Assembly: GCA_023443125.1 (NCBI GenBank)
Contig: JAEZVO010000001.1
Coordinates: 1 to 21,535, forward strand
Length of the DNA stretch: 21,535 nt
Origin: Actinomycetes bacterium
Lineage (GTDB): Bacteria > Actinomycetota > Actinomycetes > Propionibacteriales > Propionibacteriaceae
Direction: 5' to 3'
The first letter of the stretch is position 1, and every line of letters begins with the position of its first letter. A model generated the notes under the pieces. The model worked only from the letters and a program-made list of their open reading frames with translations, ran no database searches and was not told the DNA's origin. This document shows, piece after piece, positions 14,599-21,535 of this stretch. Both the position numbers and the translations under genes were made by a program.

Positions 14599-16029
14599 TC
14601 AGAGCACCGCGCCTGGCTGGTAGGCAGCGGCCTCGGGATTCGCCGCGACGATCGTCTCCACCTGCCGCGCCACCGCGTCGACCTGGCGGCCCGCCGTGCC
14701 GGCGAGTTCCAGCGGCTGGGTCACCAAGGCGCCGAGCTCGTCGCGGTTGAGGCCGAGGCGCTCGTCGGCGGCCAGCCTGTCAAGCAAATCGTTGGTTTGC
14801 AGACCCTCGCGCATCTCGAGCGCCACGGCGACGGCATGCTCCTTGATAGCCTCGTGCGCGATCTCGCGCCCGACACCCTTACGCACCGCGGCCATGAGCA
14901 CCTTCGTTGTGGTGAGGAACGGCAGATAGCGCTCGAGCTCGGCTTCAATCACCGCGGGGAACGCCCCGAAATCTTGCAGCACAGTGAGGAAGGTCTCGAA
15001 CATCCCGTCGAGCGCAAAAAAGGCGTCCGGCAGCGCGACGCGGCGCACGACGGAGCAGGACACGTCGCCCTCGTTCCACTGGTCGCCGGCGAGCTCCCCC
15101 ACCATCGAGACATAGCCGCGCAGGATCACGGCCATCCCGTTCACGCGCTCGCAGGAGCGGGTGTTCATCTTGTGGGGCATCGCCGACGACCCAACCTGGC
15201 CCTCCTTGAACCCTTCGGTGACGAGCTCAAGCCCCGCCATGAGCCGCACCGTCGTCGCGACGTTGCTGGGCGCGGCAGCGATCTGCGCGAGCGCGGTGAC
15301 GACGTCATAATCCAAGCTACGCGGGTACACCTGCCCGGTGGAGGTGAGTACGCGCTGGAAGCCGAGTCCTTCGGCAACCTGGCGCTCGAGCGCATCGAGT
15401 TTGTCGACGTCGCCGCCCAGCAGATCGAGCATGTCCTGCGCCGTGCCCATGGGGCCTTTAATACCGCGCGCCGGGTAGCGGGCGATGAGTTCGTCAAGGC
15501 GCTGCAGCGCGATGAGCAGCTCGTCGGCCGCCGTCGCGAAGCGCTTGCCGAGCGTCGTGATCTGGGCCGCGACGTTGTGCGAGCGCCCCGTCATGGCCTG
15601 GTCGCGGTACTGCACCGCGAGCCTTGTGAGCTGCGCGAGCGTGGCGATGGTGCGGGAACGCACAAGGCGCAAGGATTCCAGGATCTGCAGCTGCTCGATG
15701 TTCTCGGTGAGGTCGCGCGACGTCATGCCCTTGTGCACGTGCTCGAAGCCAGCCAGCGCGTTGAATTCTTCGATGCGGGCCTTCACGTCATGGCGGGTGA
15801 CGCGCTCGCGCTGCGCGATCGAGTCGAGATCCACCTGTTCGATGACCCGCTCGTAGGCGGCGATGACGTCGTCGGGGTTATCGCCGCCGAAGTCGACGCC
15901 CAAGTCGCGCTGGGCGCGAAGCACGGCGAGCCACAGTCGTCGCTCAGCCACCACCTTCGCTTCTGGCGCCCAGATGGCGCACATTGCATCAGACGCGTAT
16001 CGATTGGCGAGAACGTTGGGCAAGCTCAT
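14599..16029 (-). CDS. purB: Adenylosuccinate lyase
   Basis: This cytosolic enzyme acts twice in purine synthesis, releasing fumarate from SAICAR and from adenylosuccinate. The 476-aa protein belongs to the fumarase/aspartase superfamily. It shows GMTSRDLTEN (residues 101-110), the TGRSHNVAAQ segment with His151 as probable general acid, and the superfamily signature GSSAMPHKMN (280-289), which carries the catalytic serine loop. Length is typical. The start ATG 16029 lies 6 nt after a TAGGCT box on the minus strand and has no Shine-Dalgarno, suggesting leaderless transcription. It is isolated from other de novo purine genes in this window and converges on natB. The punA gene is linked by pathway only. 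Confidence 0.96.
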   Translation of the reverse strand: MSLPNVLANRYASDAMCAIWAPEAKVVAERRLWLAVLRAQRDLGVDFGGDNPDDVIAAYERVIEQVDLDSIAQRERVTRHDVKARIEEFNALAGFEHVHKGMTSRDLTENIEQLQILESLRLVRSRTIATLAQLTRLAVQYRDQAMTGRSHNVAAQITTLGKRFATAADELLIALQRLDELIARYPARGIKGPMGTAQDMLDLLGGDVDKLDALERQVAEGLGFQRVLTSTGQVYPRSLDYDVVTALAQIAAAPSNVATTVRLMAGLELVTEGFKEGQVGSSAMPHKMNTRSCERVNGMAVILRGYVSMVGELAGDQWNEGDVSCSVVRRVALPDAFFALDGMFETFLTVLQDFGAFPAVIEAELERYLPFLTTTKVLMAAVRKGVGREIAHEAIKEHAVAVALEMREGLQTNDLLDRLAADERLGLNRDELGALVTQPLELAGTAGRQVDAVARQVETIVAANPEAAAYQPGAVL

Positions 16030-16035
16030 GCGGCC

Positions 16036-16041
16036 AGCCTA
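16036..16041 (-). promoter_or_regulatory. Putative -10 box of purB (leaderless)
   Basis: On the minus strand TAGGCT is followed by 6 nt and ATG 16029. No -35 box is evident and no Shine-Dalgarno is present. Confidence 0.5.
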
Positions 16042-16246
16042 GTGGGTGCGCAATGTCTGCGCGCGGGCATACGTCGTCGACTGTGCGTCACGTCGGGAAG
16101 TACCAGAAAAACACACCCAATGAAATGAGTATTTTCTCGTACAACGCCCTCTGGAAATGATCTCGTCACACGCTAATGTCCCGCCATTGGATTAACGTCC
16201 AAGCGCATTTGAACAAGTAGATACACCTGCCGAGGGAGACGATGCA
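16042..16246 (+). promoter_or_regulatory. AT-richer upstream region of the giant protease
   Basis: This is the divergent region between purB and the protease. It is clearly more AT-rich than its surroundings around 16100-16230. A possible promoter is TGGAAA (16152-16157) with TAATGT (about 16174-16179) at 16-nt spacing. GAGGGAG at 16232-16238, 8 nt before ATG 16247, is a good ribosome binding site and fixes the start. Unlike most genes here, this one appears to have a leader. Confidence 0.4.
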
Positions 16247-19200
16247 ATGAGAAAACCCGTGGCTTCGCTGGTGTCTTTGACACTGGCACTGACCGGCGGT
16301 GCAGCGATGGCGTTCCATGCTGACGCAGCACCCACCCCAAAAGATTTACCCACACCTGACGCCGTCGCTGCCCGTGATGGCGTCCCAACCGATGCCCAGC
16401 GCGTCCCTGGGCCTGCCGACGAGCCACGTCGCGTGATGGTGCTGCTGAAGCAGCAGCCGCAGGGCAAGGACGTCGAGAGCCGTGGCATCGCGGCTGTGGA
16501 TCGCGTGCTGGCACGTTGGGAAGGTAAGGAAGGCTTCAGCGTGCAGCGCAAGTTCGGCATGCTGGTTCGAGGCTTTTCGGCGACGCTGCCCGCCAACCAA
16601 ATCGCCACCCTTGCCCTGGACCCGGACGTCGCTTCGGTGAAACCGTTGAAGACGTTCCGCCCGTCCATGGAGACCGCCGCGGAGTTGAGCCACTCGGTGC
16701 AGGCCCGCTCCGACTTCGACGTCGACGGCCGCGGCCTCGTGGTGTCGATCATCGACACCGGCATCGACATCCATCACCAGGACATGCGCCTTGACGACGG
16801 CGTGAAGGGGAAGCTCTCCGTCGCCAAGGGGTTCACGGAGAAGGTGCCCTACGGTTGGAACTTCGCCGACGAGAACAATGAGGTGCTCGACACCGCAGGC
16901 AGCCAGCACGGCATGCACGTCGCGGGCATCGTCGCGGCCAATGCTGGCAACGACGGAGACGTCATCAAGAATGGGCGCATCAACGGCATCGCCCCGAACG
17001 CGCAGCTGCTGGCGATGAAGGTGTTCTCCAACGACGCCACCCGCCCAAGCGCCTACGAAGATGACGTGATCGCCGCCATCGAGAGCTCCGTGAAGCACGG
17101 GGCGGACATCATCAACATGTCGCTCGGCTCCCCCAACGGCACGGGCCAGGCCTCCGTCGGCGAGGCCCGCGCGATCGCCAACGCTCAGGCTGCGGGCGTC
17201 CAGGTGATCGTCGCAGCAGGCAACGAGGGCCTCAACGGCTCGCTCGACGGCACACTCACCGACGAGCTGGGCATGCTCGACAACGGCACGCACGGCAGCC
17301 CCGCGAGCGCACCCGAGGCGCTGTCTATCGCGTCGATCAACAACTCGCAGTCCATCGCCAGCCAGGGTGAGGCTGCCCAGGGCGACGCAGTCGAGAAGTT
17401 CGGCTATCAGATGCAAAGCGGCAAGGCTGACGGCAAGGAGCACGTGCTCGTGTTCGGCGGCCTCGGCAAACCCGAGGAGATCCCTGCGGAGGCGAAGGGC
17501 AACTACGTGCTCGTCCAGCGCGGCGAGCTCGCCTTCTCGGAGAAGTTCAAGAACGCCATCGACAAGGGCGCCGCGGGCGTCATCGTGTTCAACAGCGAAG
17601 CAGGTGGCGACAAGTTCCAGGGGATGGCCGGCATCGAAGACATCACCATCCCCGGCGCCTTCATCTACCAGTCGACCGGCGAGAAGCTCAAGAAGCTGAT
17701 CGAGGCCGGCGAGACGAAGGTGAAGCTCACCGAGGATCGCATCGCGCTGCCTGTCGACGACGAGGTGGCGCCGTCGTCGTTCACTTCCTGGGGGTCTGGC
17801 CCTGAGCTGAACTTCAAGCCGCAGCTCGCCGGCATCGGCGGTTCGGTGTACTCCACCGTCAACGACAACAAGTACCAGGACAACTCCGGCACCTCGATGG
17901 CTGCACCGCACGTCGCCGGTGTGTTTGCGCTCGGACGTGAGGCCTACGCCAAGCGCTTCCCAGAGCTCAGCGACCGGGAGCGCAACACGCTGCTACGCAC
18001 ATCGCTGGCCAACACGGCGCAGGTGCTCGAGAAGGACGGTGTCCCCTATGCTCCGCGCCAGATGGGTGCAGGCCTCGTCGACACCAAGGCCGCGCTGGAA
18101 ACCAGCGTGTTCGCCACCGTCGATGGCGTGCCGAACGTGCCCCTGCGTGAGGTGCGCGGCGCCAAGACGTTCACGGTGAAGCTGGAAAACAAGGGTGACA
18201 AGGACTATTCCTTCACCACCGGCGGCACCTGCGTGCTGGGCGAAACTCACGATCCGGAGGGCAACGCCACGCAGTGCTCCAAGAGCGATACCCTCACCGC
18301 ATCCGCGAAGAGCGTGACGGTGCCGGCGAAGGGCGAGGCCAGCGTCGACTTCACCGTCAAGCCTGCTGGCGGCGACGACCACTGGATTGAGGGTTGGGCT
18401 CAGCTCACCTCCTCGGATGCGAAGCAGCCGTCGCTGTCCGTGCCTTATATGGGCTTCGCAGGCGACTGGAACGCCGAACCCATCGTGCAGGATCCGACGG
18501 ATAAGGAACCGTCGGTGCTCGACAAGTTCTTCGGTGAGAAGCACCCGCATTCCTCACACGTGGAGTCCGGCTACCTGAAGTTCGGGGCGGTGCCCACCGA
18601 GTGGATCTCTCCGAACGGCGACGGTGTGTTCGACGAGGCGCTCCCCGCCCCGATGTTCCTCCGCTCCGCTGCCACCGTGCAGTACCAGCTGGTGCGCGAT
18701 GGCAAGGTAGTTCGTGACCTCGGCGAAGATCGCGACATCCAGCGCCTGCCTCTGTCCAACATCGCCGAATCGGTCTTGTCTGCGGCGAGCCCGTCGTTTG
18801 GGCACAAGTGGGACGGCAGCCTGTACAACGCGAAGACAGACAAGTATGAGCCCGCCCCCGACGGGAAGTACACGCTGCGCGTCCGCGCTCGGCTGTCGGA
18901 GGAGTTCGACTGGCAGGTGACGGATCTCCCACTCGGCGTCGATACCGTCGCGCCGAAGGTGGAAGAGAAGTCGTACGTCAAGAACGACGACGGCTCCATC
19001 ACCTACACACTCAAGATCTCGGATGCGGACGCCGGCTTCAGCAAGGATCCGGTGATCGCATCCGACGGTCCGAGCGGCAAGGACTACCCCGATCCGAAAT
19101 TCGACGCCGCCACCGGCGTCGCGACGATCACCATTCCCGCAGAGCTCACCGGTGAGGGCCACTACGCGTCCTTCCAGGTGTTCGACCAAGCCGGCAACAC

Positions 19201-21493
19201 CACGCTGGAGTTCGACTTCCTGGATAACGTCACCGCAAAGATCCTCGATTCATACCGGTTCAACGACAGCGTGAATGAGAAATCTGTTGACCCGATCACC
19301 GGTCAGCCGCTGATCCGCGACGGCAAGGTCACCATCGACGTGGTCGTCAGCGAGCACGTTGCCAGGGCCACGCTCAGCGGCACCGAAGTGGAGTTGAAGG
19401 ATGGGCGCGGCAGCGTCACGATGCCGGTCAAGCCTGGGCGCAACGATTACAAGCTCGTCGCCTACGACAAGGACGGCAAGGAGCTGGCAAGCGACTCGGT
19501 CTTCCTCGTGTTCGATACCAAGGCCCCGGTGCTGGAGATCACCGATGCCCCGCTCAACGACGCGGGCCAGCTCGTTCCTGCCAAGGACGGCAGCGTCACG
19601 ATCAAGGGCAAGGTGAGCGACGACCTCGCCACCATCCCAGCCGGCGATCTCTACCTCGCCATGGGCAAGAAGGTCATGAAGGTCAACGACGATGGCACCT
19701 TCACGATCACCTTCACGCCCGAGGAGAATCAGGCCGTAGTGACGCTCAAGGCCACCGACGGGGCGAACCTCACGACGAAGACCTTCGTCATCGCAGGAGC
19801 CAAGGTGGCAGGCGATGCGCTGCGCATCGTGTTCGACGATCCGCGCCTCAACACCTCAAGCGAGAAGGATCCCTTCGGCGAGTTCGCGTACTTCGTCGAG
19901 CCGTCGTTCCAGAACCTCACCGTGCGTGACGATGGCGCCGACCTGGTGCTCAAGGGCATGTTCACCGGCAAGCCTGGCAAGTTCATCGTCGATGGTAAGA
20001 AAGTCCCCGTCGGAGATGACCTTCGCTTCGAGGTGCCGCTGAAGCTCGTCAACGGCATCAATACCTTCGGCTACGAAGTGTTCGACGCGCAAGGCAACTC
20101 CGTGAAGATGAGCAGCTGGCGGTTCTTCTACGACCGCAACATGCCTGGTCATGAACTCATCACCTCCCCAGAGATCGCCCCCGATGGCGCGATCTACCTC
20201 CGTGGGCCGAAGGGCGACATCGGCCTGAAGGGCTCCGTCTGGGACGACGAGTTCGGCTACGTCATGGCGGTCAATGGCAACGTCGTGAAGGAGTTCGAGA
20301 ACATCTGGGATACGGGCGCAAACGTCAACCGCCGTGATTTCGAGACGAAGGTCAAGGGCGCGCACGGGGACACCATGCGCATCTCACTGAGCGACCAGAT
20401 GGGCAACGGCTTCGAGCGGGGCGTCCCCCTCGTCTTCGACGACGAGGCCCCCACCGTCGGCATCGAGGGCGTAGCGAACGGCGACTTCATCACGTCGAAG
20501 CAGCGGTTCACCGTGCTCGCGAAGGACACGAACCTGCACACGCTGCAGGTGCTCGTCGACGGCAAGGAGCACGACGCCCGCGTTGTCGAGGTGAAGCCGC
20601 ATCCGGGTGCGTACATCGTCGACTTCAAGAATGGTGAGCCGCAGCTCGACGACAACCAGCAGGCGGCTGCGACGACGTCGGCGAATGGCACTCAGACTGC
20701 GGGAGCCGAGCCCAAGGCTGACGCTGCGGCTCCGGCTGCCGATACGCCTGACGCGTCGGATACGGGCGAGCGCAAGCCCGTCGAGCTCACCATTGAGGTG
20801 GACGGGCTTCCGGCAGGCGAACACCTGCTCGAGGCAGTGGCTACCGATATGGCCGGCAACGCCGCAGCCGTCTCGGTGTACTTCACCGTCGACGATGCTG
20901 CCCCTGTCATCGAGGGCCCGGAGAAACTCAGCGTAGATCCGGATAAGAACGTCATGGAGCAGCTGCTCGCGGCCTACACCGTGACGGACGACGCCGACGC
21001 GAACCCCACCTTCACGGCCGACATCAGCCAGCTGGTGCTCAACGCACCCGTCAAGGTGGAGCTCGTCGCCACCGATGCGTCCGGCAAGATGTCGAAGCGC
21101 ACGGTTGAGATCACCCTGGAGCGTCCGATGACGACGTTGAAGGGCGAGTGTGGTTCGATGACGGCACGTTTCGTGAAGGGTGACTCGATCTCGATCACCT
21201 GCACGAAGCAGTCCGATGGCAGCACCGTCGTGAAGGTGCGCAACGCTGGGCAGACCGTCGACGGCACCGTCACCGTGAACGTCACGGGTGGCCCGGTGTA
21301 CTGGCTCGACGCGAAGGGGAACATCGTTTCCCGCATCGCATCGAAGCCAAGCAAGGGCACGCTGACGTTCCAGTCATCCTCGAAGGCGAACTACCGCATC
21401 GGTGCGCTCCCTGCTCGCGGGGATCAGCCCATCGAGGGTCACAGGCCGGGCGAGCCCGTCGATAAACCGGGATTGCCGAAGACCGGTCACTAA
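16247..21493 (+). CDS. Giant secreted S8 (subtilisin-like) serine protease with PA and Ig-like domains, ending in LPKTG-H
   Basis: This is an exported endopeptidase of the lactocepin/C5a-peptidase-like S8 group. A signal peptide covers residues 1 to about 28, and an I9-like propeptide about 60-140. The catalytic triad is Asp170 (SIIDTGID), His221 (HGMHVAG) and Ser550 (GTSMAAPHVAG), with oxyanion Asn326 (AAGNEG). A PA domain (about 385-490) is inserted before the serine. An Fn3-like domain follows (about 636-740), then several Ig-like beta domains marked by recurring Asp-x-x-Ala/Met-Pro junctions near 899, 1090, 1296, 1398 and 1549. A low-complexity Ala/Asp/Pro linker lies at about 1465-1508. 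Cys1635 and Cys1652 could form a disulfide near the end. The C-terminus is LPKTG (1743-1747) plus one His and a stop. There is no hydrophobic segment or basic tail, so ordinary sortase anchoring is doubtful. All catalytic residues are intact. Confidence 0.93.
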   Translation: MRKPVASLVSLTLALTGGAAMAFHADAAPTPKDLPTPDAVAARDGVPTDAQRVPGPADEPRRVMVLLKQQPQGKDVESRGIAAVDRVLARWEGKEGFSVQRKFGMLVRGFSATLPANQIATLALDPDVASVKPLKTFRPSMETAAELSHSVQARSDFDVDGRGLVVSIIDTGIDIHHQDMRLDDGVKGKLSVAKGFTEKVPYGWNFADENNEVLDTAGSQHGMHVAGIVAANAGNDGDVIKNGRINGIAPNAQLLAMKVFSNDATRPSAYEDDVIAAIESSVKHGADIINMSLGSPNGTGQASVGEARAIANAQAAGVQVIVAAGNEGLNGSLDGTLTDELGMLDNGTHGSPASAPEALSIASINNSQSIASQGEAAQGDAVEKFGYQMQSGKADGKEHVLVFGGLGKPEEIPAEAKGNYVLVQRGELAFSEKFKNAIDKGAAGVIVFNSEAGGDKFQGMAGIEDITIPGAFIYQSTGEKLKKLIEAGETKVKLTEDRIALPVDDEVAPSSFTSWGSGPELNFKPQLAGIGGSVYSTVNDNKYQDNSGTSMAAPHVAGVFALGREAYAKRFPELSDRERNTLLRTSLANTAQVLEKDGVPYAPRQMGAGLVDTKAALETSVFATVDGVPNVPLREVRGAKTFTVKLENKGDKDYSFTTGGTCVLGETHDPEGNATQCSKSDTLTASAKSVTVPAKGEASVDFTVKPAGGDDHWIEGWAQLTSSDAKQPSLSVPYMGFAGDWNAEPIVQDPTDKEPSVLDKFFGEKHPHSSHVESGYLKFGAVPTEWISPNGDGVFDEALPAPMFLRSAATVQYQLVRDGKVVRDLGEDRDIQRLPLSNIAESVLSAASPSFGHKWDGSLYNAKTDKYEPAPDGKYTLRVRARLSEEFDWQVTDLPLGVDTVAPKVEEKSYVKNDDGSITYTLKISDADAGFSKDPVIASDGPSGKDYPDPKFDAATGVATITIPAELTGEGHYASFQVFDQAGNTTLEFDFLDNVTAKILDSYRFNDSVNEKSVDPITGQPLIRDGKVTIDVVVSEHVARATLSGTEVELKDGRGSVTMPVKPGRNDYKLVAYDKDGKELASDSVFLVFDTKAPVLEITDAPLNDAGQLVPAKDGSVTIKGKVSDDLATIPAGDLYLAMGKKVMKVNDDGTFTITFTPEENQAVVTLKATDGANLTTKTFVIAGAKVAGDALRIVFDDPRLNTSSEKDPFGEFAYFVEPSFQNLTVRDDGADLVLKGMFTGKPGKFIVDGKKVPVGDDLRFEVPLKLVNGINTFGYEVFDAQGNSVKMSSWRFFYDRNMPGHELITSPEIAPDGAIYLRGPKGDIGLKGSVWDDEFGYVMAVNGNVVKEFENIWDTGANVNRRDFETKVKGAHGDTMRISLSDQMGNGFERGVPLVFDDEAPTVGIEGVANGDFITSKQRFTVLAKDTNLHTLQVLVDGKEHDARVVEVKPHPGAYIVDFKNGEPQLDDNQQAAATTSANGTQTAGAEPKADAAAPAADTPDASDTGERKPVELTIEVDGLPAGEHLLEAVATDMAGNAAAVSVYFTVDDAAPVIEGPEKLSVDPDKNVMEQLLAAYTVTDDADANPTFTADISQLVLNAPVKVELVATDASGKMSKRTVEITLERPMTTLKGECGSMTARFVKGDSISITCTKQSDGSTVVKVRNAGQTVDGTVTVNVTGGPVYWLDAKGNIVSRIASKPSKGTLTFQSSSKANYRIGALPARGDQPIEGHRPGEPVDKPGLPKTGH

Positions 21494-21535
21494 TCCGGCC
21501 TAACACAAGAGTGGGGTGGTCACGCGATGCCGTGA

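Noticed and set aside
14215..16128. A 637-codon plus-strand open frame across the purB region
   Set aside because: It is antisense to purB, which has all the expected motifs, and it runs through the natB end and the palindromic terminator.
16346..17911. A 521-codon minus-strand open frame opposite the protease
   Set aside because: It is a shadow of the catalytic domain of the S8 protease, with a His/Val/Asp-rich low-information product.
21494..21535. A new gene or terminator after the protease
   Set aside because: Only 42 bp remain. A weak TCACG/CGTGA inverted repeat and a possible GTG start are visible, but neither can be supported before the edge.

Overview
The window looks like chromosomal DNA from a high-GC Gram-positive bacterium (Actinobacteria). 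The evidence is strongly GC-biased codon use, a DUF222/HNH endonuclease, a DesK/NarL-type two-component pair, -10 boxes sitting 6-8 nt from start codons (leaderless transcription), and an exported subtilase with an LPKTG motif. The gene set would suit a Propionibacteriaceae-like organism, but the family is an inference and cannot be fixed from sequence alone.

Layout from left to right. Positions 1-1157 (minus) hold the transposase of an IS30-family element, intact as far as it is visible and cut by the left edge. A 49-bp nested inverted repeat lies between it and punA. punA (purine nucleoside phosphorylase) and a phosphohexomutase form a tight operon (1365-3823). Together they could carry ribose 1-phosphate from nucleosides into central metabolism. 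Next comes a secreted/membrane DUF2207 protein (3888-5690), then an intergenic tract of about four 33-bp repeats, then a DUF222/HNH endonuclease (5949-7337). That gene converges on metG (minus, methionyl-tRNA synthetase) and a 12-TM MFS transporter (minus).

A short divergent promoter region separates the MFS gene from a histidine kinase/response regulator pair (10505-12378). This pair is followed by a NatA/NatB-type ABC exporter (12456-14488), which it may control. An 81-bp element with perfect 21-bp arms, a likely terminator or dispersed repeat, separates natB from the convergent purB (adenylosuccinate lyase, 16029-14599). The right quarter is one very large secreted S8 serine protease (1748 aa, 16247-21493). 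It has an I9-like propeptide, a PA domain inserted in the catalytic domain and several Ig-like domains. It ends in an LPKTG motif followed by a single residue and the stop.

Most of the window is recognisable metabolism, transport and signalling. I see no clear undescribed multigene system. The items most worth a second look are the cut-short sorting signal on the giant protease, the 33-bp repeat tract next to the DUF222/HNH gene, the 81-bp palindromic element, and the recurrent leaderless promoter architecture. No tRNA, rRNA or CRISPR array was seen, and no gene-free stretch exceeds 300 bp.
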